Below, piece by piece: positions 1-10,668 of a stretch of 64,000 nt of DNA. The stretch is taken from the NCBI GenBank assembly GCA_018287875.1, contig JAGVVL010000013.1, forward strand, positions 1 to 64,000. Reading direction: 5' to 3'. The translations under genes were made by a program, and so were the position numbers. The notes under the pieces are model-generated. The model ran no database searches and was not told where the DNA came from. It worked only from the letters and a program-made list of their open reading frames with translations. The stretch is from Nigrospora sphaerica (Eukaryota; Ascomycota; Sordariomycetes; Amphisphaeriales; Apiosporaceae). Position 1 is the stretch's first letter; each line of letters opens with the position of its first letter.

Positions 1-86
1 TAACCTAACCCTAACCTAACCTAACCCTAACCCTAACCCTAACCCTAACCTAACCCTAACCCTAACCTAACCTAACCCTAACCCTA
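1..86. repeat. Telomere, heterogeneous TTAGGG/TTAGG repeats
   Basis: The + strand begins with the C-rich telomeric strand. Six-base CCCTAA units alternate irregularly with five-base CCTAA units, so the G strand is a mixture of TTAGGG and TTAGG. The array starts at base 1, which marks the left edge as a true chromosome end or very close to it. The array is short (about 86 bases), consistent with trimming during assembly. Confidence 0.95.
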
Positions 87-126
87 AGCTAAGTGAAACT
101 AAGTTGAGTTGAGCTAAGCTAAGCTA
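87..126. repeat. Degenerate telomere-like junction
   Basis: Directly inside the telomere the sequence keeps a TAAGC/TAAG/TTGAG rhythm (for example repeated GCTAA near 113-126) that looks like decayed or variant telomere units before the unique subtelomere starts. This is inferred from pattern only. Confidence 0.5.
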
Positions 127-162
127 ATGCTGCATGAATCAGAAACCCGCTGCTGCACGACT

Positions 163-215
163 GTACTTCCGACCGTGACCAGCTTCTACGCACCACCTAC
201 TCTTTTGATTGTTAC
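163..215 (+). repeat. Recurring G-containing island, copy 1
   Basis: A diverged copy of a short motif recurring in the pyrimidine tract. It has CTTCCGACCGTGACCAGCTT followed by a CGCACCACCTAC segment and GATTGTTACGG, matching the order CCGAC, CCAGCTTC, CGCACCGCCTAC, GTTACG seen in the other copies. Its function is unknown. Confidence 0.55.
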
Positions 216-1714
216 GGCCTCTTCCTTCCTTCTCCTTTCTTATTATATCTTTTCTCTTTTTTTCTTTCTCTCTTATTTATTTACTCTTTTCATATTTATT
301 TTCCTCGTCTTCTTTCTATCTTTCTTTATATATATTTTTTCTTTTTCTTTCTTTACTTCTTTACCTATATATTTTTTATTTTTCTTTCTTTACTTCTTTA
401 CCTATATATTTTCTTCTTTTCTTCTTTACTTATATCTTTTTTTCTTTCTTCCTTCTTCATCTATATATTTTCTTCTTTCTTCCTTCTTTACTTCTTTACC
501 TAGTACCTTATATTTATCCTTCTACCTTCTTCAGCTATATATTTTTCTTCTTTTTCCTCTTTACTTCTTTACCTATTACCTTATATTTATCCTTTCTTCC
601 TTCTTCATCTATATATTTCTCTTCTTTCTTCTTCTTTATTCTCTTTTTCATAATCCACTCTTTCATTACTTTATTTTTACCTCTTCTTTAGACCTTTTCC
701 TTTCTTTTAACATGTCTTTCTTTCTTTTGCCTTTTTTTATCCTATTATTTTCCTCCTTTCCTCCCGACGTTTTTTATCCTTTAGTATTCCTCTTTTTATA
801 TCCTTTTCTTTCCTATCTTTTTTCTTCTCTTATTATATTCCTTACCCATTTTATATATTTCTTGAAAACCCTTTACTTTCCTTTCTTCCACTTCTTATTT
901 ATATCCTTGCATTTTATTATCGTCTATTCCTTTTCTTTATCTCTCGTACTTTATCTTCTTTATCCTCCTCTTATCTTTTTAAAAGTTCATCTTAGTCTTC
1001 TCCTTTATAATACTTATACGGATTATTCACCCTTTTCTACTTTATAAAATAACTTTAACCTTAACCTCTTCGACCGATAAGCTCTTAACTATGTACAGTT
1101 ACCTGCCCTTTCTTATCTTTTCTTTTCTTTTTTCTTTTACTTTATTTTTCTTTTCCTCTTTCTTTCTTTTCTTCTTTATTCTTTTTCTCTCTCCTTTTTT
1201 ATTCTCTTCCTTTTCTTTCCTTGATTTATTCCCTTTTTTCTTTCCTTTATTCATTCCTTCTTTTCTTTCTTTTTCTTCCCTTATATATTCTTATATCTCT
1301 TGATTTTATTCTCTTCTACTTTCTCTCCTTTCTTCCTTTATCATCACGCTTCTTCTTATTTCCTTTTTACCTTTTTCACCCTCTTTTCTTTTCTTTTACC
1401 TCTTTTTTAACTCCTTACTTTCTTTTTACCCTTATAACCCCTTTTTAACTTCCTACACTATCTTTTTCTTTTTATCTTTTCCTTTTTAACACTTTTCTTT
1501 ATTCTTTACTCTTTCATTCATTATTATCTTTATTCTTCCTATCATTACCCTCTTATTCTCCTTCTCTTCACATTACCTTTTTGTTCACTTTTATTCCTTA
1601 CTCAATCTATTTTCTTCTTTTATTCTTTCTTTCTTTCTTTCTTTATCTATCCTCTTACTTACTCTTCTCACTCTTTATTTCTTTATAGTACCCTTATCTT
1701 AACCTATTATAAGC

Positions 1715-1780
1715 CCGCCACTCTTCTACACCACGAATGTCTCCGACGGCCAGACTTCGCACCGCCTACTGTTACGCCCC
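1715..1780 (+). repeat. Recurring G-containing island, copy 2
   Basis: Contains CTCCGACGGCCAGACTTCGC directly followed by ACCGCCTACTGTTACGCC. It is the same motif and orientation as the island at about 2395, in otherwise G-poor sequence. Confidence 0.7.
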
Positions 1781-2364
1781 TTCTTCCCCTTTCCCTTTCC
1801 CTCCTTTTTTATGCCGTCCTTCTACTCTATTCCCCCTCATTTTATCCTTCGCTTATACTTCTCTTAAAACTTATACTTCCCTTGCTTATCACTTTCTTCC
1901 TCTCCTTCTTCCTTCTCTTTCTTTATTTTCCTCTTCGCCTTTTATTTCTTATAGCTTTTTATTCTTACCGCTTTACCGCTTTCCTTCCCACTTTCTTTCT
2001 TTTACTTCTTTACTTGCTTCTTTACTTCTTTACTTACTTCTTTACTTACTTCTTTACTTACTTCTTTACTTACTTTTATTATACCCCTACGTTCATTTTA
2101 CCCTCATTATACCCTACTTTCATTTTACCCTCATTATACCCCTATTTTTATTTTACCTCCTTTTTTACATGGATGTGCTTACCTCTTTTAATATGTTGAT
2201 CTTATTTTCTCTTAAAATCCTTTAGTCCCTTATCTTACTCTCTCTTTTTATCCTTTTATTTATCCTTTCTATATTGATTATACCCTTACTTATTATTTCT
2301 CGTTATATCCGCTTTTATTCCTTTTTATATATCTACTTTCTATACCTTTCTTTTATCTTTTCTT

Positions 2365-2440
2365 AACTTGAACCGCTGGCTACTCTCGCAGCACCTCTTA
2401 TATCTCCGACCGGCCAGCTTCGCACCGCCTACGGTTACTT
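2365..2440 (+). repeat. Recurring G-containing island, copy 3 (best conserved)
   Basis: Contains CACCTCTTATAT, then CTCCGACCGGCCAGCTTCGC, then ACCGCCTACGGTTAC. This copy defines the consensus best. The upstream CACCTCTTATAT part is shared with the copy near 12,590. Confidence 0.7.
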
Positions 2441-3307
2441 TTTCTCTACTTTCTTTCTTTCTTTCTTCTTTCTTTCTTTTTCTTTCTTTCTTTCTTTTTC
2501 TTTCTTTCTTCTTTCTTTCTTTCTTCTTTCTTTCTTTCTTCTTTCTTTCTTTCTTCTTTATACACTTCTTATCTTCTTTCCTCCTTTCTTTCTTTTCTTT
2601 ATACACTTCTTATCTTCTTTCCTCTTTTCTTTCTTTTCTTTATACACTTCTTACCTTCTTTCTTCTTTTCTTTCTTTTCTTTCTAAACTTCTTATCTTCT
2701 TTCTCTTTTTTATATTTTCTCTTCTTTCTTTTTTTATATATTTACTCACCATTACACTTCTTTTCTCACTTACTTACTTTTCTTTTTCTTTTCCTCTCTT
2801 TCTTTCCTTCTTTTTACCTTTTATACCTCACCTTTTTTAATTCTTTTTTGCCTCCTTTTCTTTCTTCTTTTATATCTTTCATTTCTCTTTTTATACTTAT
2901 ATTATACTTCCTTTTAACTTCTCTTTCGATTTTCTTTTATTTCTTTTTTCTTATTTTTTCTTTATATGTTCCTCTTTTATACCCTTCTTCTTTATTCCCT
3001 CCTTTTTTCTTCACTTCTTATCTCTATCTCTTTCGTCTTTTTATCTTGAAATCTTTTGCCTTTCTCTTTTATATGAAATTATACCTCCTTCTTCTTCTTT
3101 ATAATATCATATAACGTACATATTGAACTCTCCTTTTTACTCTCTTCATATAGTACCTTCCTTCCCTCCTTTATATCTACCTTTTATTTTATTATATACC
3201 CTCTTTTCTTTCCTTACCTATCATTCTTTAATATACTTATTCTCCTTTTATCCCTTAAAATATTACTTTTCACTTCTTCTTTTATATCCTTCCTACACCT
3301 CTTTTTA

Positions 3308-3356
3308 TCCATCGCGTGTCTCTAACGGGATGACTGCGCACCGCCGACGGTTCCGT
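3308..3356 (+). repeat. Recurring G-containing island, copy 4
   Basis: A diverged copy: GTGTCTCTAACGGGATGACT followed by GCGCACCGCCGACGGTTCCG. The CGCACCGCC-ACGGTT core is kept. Confidence 0.55.
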
Positions 3357-5006
3357 CCTTTCTCTTTTTCTTTTCCTTTCTTCCTTTTCTCGCTCTTCTT
3401 CTCCTCTTTTCTTTCCTTTTTCCTTCCTTATATATATAGTTTATTTTACCCTTGACCTTCACCTTCTTCTTTTTATCGTTAAATATATATATATTTTCTT
3501 TCCTTCTTTACTTCCTTACTTATATACTTCTTTTTCATCATTATTACTCCTTTCTTTTTTTCTTCACTTATTCTTTACCTTCTTTTCTTTTTTCCTCCTC
3601 TTTTACTTTCCTTCCTCCTTCTTACCTTTTATCTTATCCTCTTTTACTCCTCTTTTACTCCTCTTTTACTCCTTTTTTTACTCCACTTTTTACTCCTCTT
3701 TTTACTCCTCTTTTTTTAAACATCCTTCTCTTTTCACTCTCTTTTCCTTTCTTCTTTTTCTTTACTATTTTTAATTCTTTTACCTTTTCTTTTCATCTCT
3801 TTATATAAATCTACTTCGTCCCTATTTATCTTCTCTTTTTCCCCTTTATTACTATACTCCTTTTCCTTCATCTTCCTTTTTTTTACTTTATTTCTTTCTC
3901 TTTTTATTTCCTCTTCTTACTTTTTCTTTTTTTCTCTTTTTTCCTTTGTTATCTCTTTTATCACTTTTTCTTTTTCTCTCTTATTCCTTTCGTACCCTCT
4001 TCTTTTTACCCCTTACTACTCGCTTTTTCTTTTTTTCTTTTTTTCTTTTTTTTCTTTTTGTCTTTTTTTCTTTTTTTCTTTTTTCTCTACAACTTCACTC
4101 CTTTCTTTTAAAATCCCTCTCTATTTTTATTCCCATTCTTTTTCCTTTCTTCTTCTTCTCCCTCTTTTCTCTCTCTTACTCTTTTACTTTCTTTCTACTT
4201 CTCTTTCTTTCTTCTTTTCTCTCTTTTTCTCTCTTCTCCTTCTTTCCTTTTTCTCTCTCTTACTCTTTTACTTACTTTTCTATTTTCTATTTCTTTCTTC
4301 TTTTCTCTCTCTTTCCTCTCTTCTCCTTCTTCCTTTTCTCCTCCCCTCTTACTCTCTTTTTTCTATTTTCTCTCTCTTTCTTTTTCTCTTTCTTTCTTCT
4401 TTTCTTTTTTATCTTCTTTTTCTTTTCTTATTCGCCCACCTAATTTCTCCTTTTCTTTTACTCTCTATTTATCTATATCGTTATAACCCTCCTTTTATTT
4501 TTACCTTTCCTTTTTTTCTACTTATACTTTACTTCTTTTTATTTTATGAACTTCTCTTTATATTCAGTCTCTTGTTATTATCCTTCTATTTCCTACTACT
4601 CTTATTTATCTATTTCTTTTTTAACTTTATTATCCTTTTTTTACTGCTCTCCTTATTTTTCTATACCCCTTACTTTTTTAATTTTTTTTATTTATCATAC
4701 TATGTTTCTTATAAATTTCCTCCTTATTTTTTATCTTCTTTCTCATCTATTTTATATCCTTCTTTCTTCTTTATTTTTTATCCTCTTTCTCATCTATTTT
4801 ATATCCATCTTTCTTCTTTCTCTTTCATCTTCTTCCTTTTCTTATATTTCTTTTATCCTCTTCTCTCCTCTTTATCTCTCCCTTATTACTTAATTACCTT
4901 TTTTTCTTACTTATTCTTTTCCTCTCCTCCTTACCTTCTTTTTTATCTTTCCTTATATACTCCTTCTTATATTCTTCACTCCTTCTTATATTCTTCACTC
5001 CTTCTT

Positions 5007-5011
5007 ATATT
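5007..5011. repeat. Target-site duplication ATATT, left
   Basis: ATATT directly precedes the left LTR and recurs at 12,082-12,086 directly after the right LTR. A five-base duplication is typical of Ty3/gypsy integrases. Confidence 0.9.
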
Positions 5012-5224
5012 TGTAAGGATCCGAAGGAATCACAATGGCACCGTCAGGTATAGGGTAGCGAAGGGCAGGCTCAATTCCACTGCAAGACTGATTCTTGCAG
5101 AATCCAAGTTCAGGTCGGGCGCCAGCAGTGCGCCCGCTCCTCGCTAGTAGGCTGCCGGTGGGTCTGTGCCGCAGGTCAGGTGACCAGCCTGCAGATGCAC
5201 CTCTCCAACGCCTCCTCCCTTACA
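5012..5224 (-). repeat. 3' LTR of chromovirus
   Basis: 213 bp, starting TGTAAGGATCC and ending CCTCCCTTACA on the + strand; the inverted ends are TGTAAG/CTTACA. It is identical by eye to 11,869-12,081. A diverged solo copy of the same LTR lies at 30,407-30,619. Confidence 0.95.
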
Positions 5225-5240
5225 ATTATGCCCCCCCTCA
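5225..5240 (-). other. Polypurine tract of chromovirus
   Basis: On the minus strand a GAGGGGGG run followed by CATAA abuts the 3' LTR. This is the expected position for plus-strand priming. Confidence 0.6.
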
Positions 5241-5643
5241 TGAGGCAGCCGTCCCGGTGCCTCAGGCGGCATCGCCAACCTCACTGGTGCCATACCCATT
5301 AAGAGGGGAAGCTACCCCTCCTCAGTAAGAGCTCCAGCTTAGATCGGAGGCGGGGTCCCCGTAGCTAGGCAACCAGGCAGCCAAACAATCAGAGCAATTA
5401 ATCCCAGCTGCCAGTCCAGTCCTGGCCAACCTTCTTCATCTCCAGCCCTCTACTCTTCTCGGTCGAGAGTGTATCCTCATCCTCAATCGTCAGTTCCTCG
5501 GCCGCTGAGCGCCATCCTCTCATCGTCTTCTAGACGTGTCCTCATTCTTCAAACGCGGTCCCGACGCGTCTCCATTGTGTCGCTGTCACCTCTGCGCCAG
5601 TTCACCATCATCTCGACGTCGCGATACCGTCCCGTTTGTCACC
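5241..5643 (+). other. Non-coding stretch between 3' LTR and the antisense gene
   Basis: GC-balanced sequence inside the chromovirus with no supported reading frame. It would be the promoter and 5' leader region of the antisense gene that starts at 5644, if that gene is expressed. Confidence 0.4.
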
Positions 5644-6632
5644 ATGCCGCGCGCTCCCCATCTCTCGTCGAATGGCGAGCTCAACTACAACCAGCCTGAG
5701 GGTGCAATCCGGCCTTGTCGGCGGTGCTAGGGTCACCTGCTGGACAATTGGCCTTCCGGCGCCCTATACTTCGTTCAGCCCGAGTGCGTCTTTTTCGCCG
5801 CCTCGGTAGACCGATGCCGCCTTTGTTGCGAGCGCAGCAAGCCATGCAAGCTGGCGAGTATTTTCCATCGTGTCGCCATAGCTTCGCTAACGCGTAACAG
5901 GCGCCTGCCGGGATGAACGGCGACGAGTCCGACCTGCAGAGGGTCATGGCCATTCTGAAGGCCACCTTCTTCGGTCGCGATGAGCCCGAGGAGGACGAGG
6001 AGGAGGAGAGTACCTCGTGCCCGCTGCCGGCCGCCGCGAGGTGAACCAGGCCTACCACCGTCTCGTTGCTGCTTTCATGGCAGCTGTCACGGCCCATGGC
6101 TCACCCTTTGGCATCACTGGGGACAAGGCTACCGGTGTGGTATGTGATATCGACCAGTGACTTGGTGACGACTCGCTGACAATGCTAGGACCGTGCGGTG
6201 GCGTACAGCCAGTACGTCGCCAGCCGTTCCCAGCTGTTGGCCACCCAGTTCCCACACCCTGGCTATGGGGCTGTGAGTACTTATCTTATCGCTGTCGGGA
6301 CACTGTCTGTTTGCTGACTTGCGGCTGCCCTATAGGACGAGGATGCCCTTCAAGCCTGGGCTGAGAAGAACGAGGTCCGCCTTCGCCGTGGCGACTCAGG
6401 CGCCAATGTCTGGCACATTGCCGTGCGTGCTTTCATGCGTGACTGCAAGCAGGTCTGGTGCGACCACGTCTGGGAGGACACGCGCCCCCAGCATATCATC
6501 GATAGCGACTCGGTGCCGCAGGACGAGCTGCCTGCTGGCGAAATCTCGGAGGAGGCCGAGGAGTGGCGTGATAGCGAGTGGGTGGGTGTCTTAAGACACT
6601 TCCCTTCTTCCTTCAGCGAGCTGGCCCTGTAG
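5644..6632 (+). pseudogene. Antisense, intron-containing extra gene carried by the chromovirus
   Basis: Coding signal lies on the strand opposite gag-pol, between integrase and 3' LTR. From ATG 5644 the frame gives a short N-terminus ending in PCRRC. An in-frame TAG (5728-5730) follows, and the same frame then continues through a Cys-rich stretch with RCRLCCERSKPC. Likely introns have GT-AG ends and branch-like sites: 5858-5900 (GCTAAC near its end), 6140-6188 and 6273-6335. Exons after them read smoothly (AWAEKNEVRLRRGDSGAN, then a Glu/Asp-rich end). A frame change near 6010-6030, in an acidic Glu-rich stretch, is needed to join exon 2. The Cys pattern suggests a metal-binding module, but I do not recognise the family. 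The TAG could be CAG changed by a single C-to-T. It is either a captured host gene or an accessory gene of the element. Confidence 0.6.
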
Positions 6633-6783
6633 GGGTCGACTAGTTGTTTGTTATACGCCACCATGTTGCAGGCGCGCCGTTGTCGTGGCGACGGCTGTTT
6701 ATCGTGTTCGTTCTGGCTGGGCCTTTTGCTGTCATGTTGTTGGCGACGCGCTGTTAGGATGATGGTTTTTCGGCAGCTTTGCT

Positions 6784-9700
6784 TTAGTTCTTCTCTGCCC
6801 TCTGGGCCTGTAATGGATCATAGGCCTGTCTTGTCCCTTGCCTTCTTGCTTGCTGTTCGAACCGTTGCACTAATATAGGTGCGTGCTGTAGATGTCTTGC
6901 TGGCTCCCACTGATTATATTCTGCAGGCCAGCCCTTCCACTTCACTAGGTACTGGTACCCGCCGTGTCGCTTGCGTTTCGCTAAGATGTCTTCGACTTCC
7001 CATTCTTCTTCGTCGTCCTCAAGCTCGGGGCCTTGTAAGAAGTCCTCGGCCCGGCTTCCAAGACGGATATTCCATGGCTCAAGGAGGGACACCGGGAAAA
7101 CGTCGTGGAGTCGCTGGTATTTTGTCGGTAATGCGATGCGGTAGGCGGCACGGCCAACCTTCTCGGTGATCTTGAACGGTCCGAGGAACTTAGGCTTTAG
7201 CTTATTGTTCACTTTTAACCGCAGGTTCCTTGTCGATAGCCCTACGAGGTCGCCTGTCCTCATGTGTAGGGGTTGGTGTCTCCGGTTATACCACTTCTGC
7301 TGTGCCGCTGTGGCGTTTTGCCAGCGAGTCTGTAGCTTTTCCCTAATGGCTTGTAGGCGTTCGATCCGTTCTTTAGCGGCTGGCACCTCCCTCCCCGGGG
7401 GTTCGTCCACGATCCCCTCACGGATTTCGGGGTTGTATCCGTAGAGTGCTAAAAATGGGGAGATGCCCGTTGTTGCGCTCGTCGCGTTATTAACTGCGAA
7501 CTCTGCTTCGCCGAGGAGTCGTGGCCATGCCGCTGGTTCGTCGCCAGTGAAGCACCGTAGGTATACCTCTAGTACCTGGTTAGCCCTTTCTGTTTGGCCG
7601 TCTGTTTGGGGATGGAAGGCTGTAGATAGCCTCTGTTTAATCCTCGAGTAGAAGCAAAGGTTCGACCAGAACTCGCTAGTGAATAGGCTGCCCCTGTCTG
7701 ACACAATCCCTCTTGGGGCTCCGTATCGCAGTTCGATCTCTTTATGCAATAGCTCTGCAAGCTGCGGGCTCGTCATCGACGTATTGACAGCGAAGAACCG
7801 ACTCATCTTCGTATACCTGTCTACCACGACCAGGATGGCATTCACCGGGTCCCCTGGAACTGCGCTTCAGGCAGGCCGGTGATGAAGTCCATTGTGATCT
7901 CCTGCCATGGTCCTTGTGGTAGCGGTAACGACTGTAGCTCGCCATAAGGTCGATGTCTCTTCGCCTTTGTTCCTTGGCATACCTCGCAGCTATCCACCCA
8001 CGCGGCGACGTCGATAGCGAGATGCTTCCAGTAGTACTTCCTACGGATCAGTTCTTCTGTCCGTTTTCGTCCAAAGTGCCCTGCAAGGGGGTCGTCATGG
8101 TAGGTCTCTAGGATAGTATCCTTTAGAGCCTTCGAGGCCGGTATCACCACCTTGCCTTTAAACAACAGCGTGCTGCCAACCACTGACCAGTCACCTGCGT
8201 TTCGCTGCGAGGACGCGTCCGTCTCTCCAGCAAGACGACGTTGCGTCTCTGGGACTAATTTGTAGCCCAGCCTAACTAGTCTCTTCGATCTAGCCGGCTC
8301 ATCCTCCGAGGTCTCCTTAACCACTCGGGCATCCGAGTGCTCCTTTGCTCCCCGGGCATCTGGGGCTCTGCTCACTTCCCAGGCATCAAGGCGACGTTGT
8401 GTCCCTGGGACTAATTTGTAGCCCAGCCTAACTAGTCTCTTCGATCTAGCCGGCTCATCCTCCGAGGGCCCCTTAGCCCCTCGGGCATCCGGGTGCTCCT
8501 TTGCTCCCCGGGCATCTGGGGCTCTGCTCGCTTCCCAGGCATCAAGACGGGCTCGCGTCTCTGGGTCCGTTCTCTGGCCCTGTCTGACTAGTTCCTTAAA
8601 CTTAGCCGACCCTTCGTCTGAATAAATATTCTCGCCCTGTAAGGCACCTCTCGCCTGGCGATACTTTGTCGCGCCGGTGGCGCCAACATACGTTGCGATC
8701 AACTGAGGTAGGGGTGCACTAGCCCGTGCCCCTTGGATATGCACTACCTTAGCGTGTAAGGTGTCGAGGAGTTCAGTCCTCGGCGGCATTTCGCCCTTAA
8801 AGTCTGGTCTTCTCGACGGCGCGTCCGCGGGGTTGCTCTTGCCAGGCCTATGTTTGATGTTGCAGTCAAAAGGAGCCAAGAACATGCACCACCGCGCTTG
8901 ACGCCCGTTAAGTCGACTCTGCTTCATAAACACTTGGAGGTTCTGGTGGTCTGTAAGTACTTCCACTGGCTGCAGGCTACCTTGGAGGTAGTGCCGCCAG
9001 TGCTTGAAGGACTCCACGATAGCCATCATCTCCTTATCCGGTACGGAGTACGCCAGTTCAGCGGCGTTGAACTTGCGAGACCAAAACGCAATGGGGGCGA
9101 ATCGCCCACTATCATCCGCTTGCGTTAGCACACCTGCCATTGCAAAATCCGATGCGTCAGTTTCCACTCGGGTGAGCCGCTGGCTATCGAAGTGACGGAG
9201 TAACGGTGCCTTAATGAAAGCATCCTGGAGTTGCTTAAAGGCCTGGACCTCTTTAAGTCCCATAGAGGCTAAGCCTGGCTTCCTGCCTCGAACCATCCCC
9301 TTAAGCTGGTTATGTAAGGGGCGAGCAATATGGGAGTACCGGTAAATGAATCGTCGGTAGAAGTTGCAGAACCCAAGGAAAACCTGGATATCATGGAAGC
9401 TCTGAGGAAGCGGCCACTCCTGGATAGTGGACACCCGACTAGGCTCCATCGATATGCCGTCGCGCGAGATAATAAATCCTAGGAACTCGACATGGTCCTG
9501 GAAAAAGGAACACTTGGAGGGCTTAGCGAAAAGCTCGGCCTCACGGAGGCGCTGTAGTACGCTTTGGAGGTCCTGAGCATGGGTGTTGCGGTCCTTAGAG
9601 AAGATAAGGATATCGTCGAGGTATGCGACGCAGACGACGTCGAGTAGGCCTTGGAGCGCCTCATGGATATACCCTTGGAAGGTGGCTGGCGCGTTGGTGA

Positions 9701-10660
9701 GCCCAAAAGGCATAACCACATACTCGAAGTGACCGTAACGCGTGCGAAAGGCTGTCTTCCACTCGTCTCCTCGCCGGATGCGAATCCTATGGTAGGCGTC
9801 CGGTTCTTCACCGTGACCTGGTTGAGGCCCCGGTAGTCAACGCAAAGGCGGAGTGTACCGTCCTTCTTGGGGACGAATAAAATGGGAGCGCCAGCTGGGC
9901 TCTTCGACGGTTGGATCCTGCCGCTTCGTAGGTTTGTCTCTAGGTATTCGCGAAGTTCTCGTAATTCGTCTTGAGCGAGAGGGTAGATAGGGCCGTAAGG
10001 TGGGGAGGTGTCCGGCAGGAGATCGATGGCATGGTCCGAGGCCTTGTGGTCCGGAACCTGGTTGGCCTCTTGGGCGCTGAATACGTCGAGAAACGAGCGG
10101 AGCTCTGCCGGAATGCTGTCGAGATCTTGGCTAGCCACAGGCTCGTCTTCGTCTGGCAGAGCTAGGGTTGGTAGCATTGTCACCGCATACACATGCGCTG
10201 AACCACGCGCTTGGTCCAGGAACTGCGGCGCAGTAAGGAGCTCGCTCTTCGCTATCTCTAAGCCGAAGAGCCACCTATCGCTAGCAGGTTCGAGGATCAC
10301 ACGGTGCTCGTTCAGGAATGTGCGGGATAACAGGATAGGGCTCCCTTCAGTGCGAGGGTCTCGATCAATGGCGACGCAGAGGCGTCGACAAGTCCGCGTG
10401 GTGCCCCGGTCATCCGTGATACGAAAGGGGACCTCGTAAACACCGTAAGTAGGGCAACGTAGCTGCCCAACGGCGTGGATAGTCGGTGGTTCGACACTGC
10501 TTCGCTGGAGGTTTGCGGTCTGAGCAAAAGCGAAGCTTACGCAGTCCACCTCGGCACAAGTGTCTAAGTCGGCATGAGTTTGGAGATTCGTTCCATTCTC
10601 TATCGTGACACGAGTGTGTAGGCGGGTCGTAACCCTTAACAGCGGAGGCTCTGTAGAGTA
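6784..10660 (-). pseudogene. pol: Chromovirus pol (protease, RT, RNase H, integrase, chromodomain), broken
   Basis: Reading from about 10,660 leftward: a retropepsin-like segment with [11 protein letters not shown] (the usual DTG or DSG reads DTC), then RT beginning with [20 protein letters not shown]. At about 9,795 the frame jumps straight from the TVKNR motif to DAYHRIRI. This removes the roughly 27 codons that normally hold RT motif A with the first catalytic Asp, and shifts the frame. RT then continues through [13 protein letters not shown] and AYLDDILIF to RNase H with TDASDFAMAGVL. A linker with tandem repeats and the integrase HHCC region (HDDPLAGHFGRKRTEELI, CEVCQGTKAKRHR) follow. 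Another one-base frameshift near 7,850 precedes the DDE core (VVVDRYTKMSRF, VSDRGSLFTSEFW). The C-terminus is a chromodomain (YLVKWKGWPAEYNQWEP). It cannot make an active polyprotein as read. Confidence 0.9.
8225..8600 (-). repeat. Tandem repeat in the RNase H-integrase linker of pol
   Basis: Two to three copies of a unit of about 156 bp encode roughly 52 residues each, containing RLDAWE-SRAPDARGAKEH and SEDEPARSKRLVRLG. The period keeps the reading frame, so the linker has grown in multiples of whole codons. The charged, low-complexity composition suggests a flexible spacer. Confidence 0.8.
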
Positions 10661-10668
10661 GGGTGCCT

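Larger units (their letters stand above)
127..5006. repeat. G-depleted pyrimidine-rich subtelomeric tract, telomere-proximal part
   Basis: Nearly all bases are T or C with scattered A; G is almost absent except in small islands. No gene is supported. The long open frames here are artefacts: without G the stop codons TAG and TGA cannot occur, so only TAA closes a frame, and the translations are Phe/Leu/Ser/Tyr/Ile low complexity. Local tandem patterns include TTTACTTC units near 2005-2075, TTCTTTCTTTC units near 2455-2560, roughly 50-bp units near 2570-2690 and ACTCCTCTTTT units near 3640-3715. The tract is interrupted by the chromovirus at 5012 and resumes at 12,082. Confidence 0.9.

Noticed and set aside
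127..4900. Long open frames such as 127-1047 and 2368-3114 on the + strand
   Set aside because: They exist because G is missing, so TAG and TGA cannot occur. The translations are Phe/Leu/Ser/Tyr low complexity with no domain.
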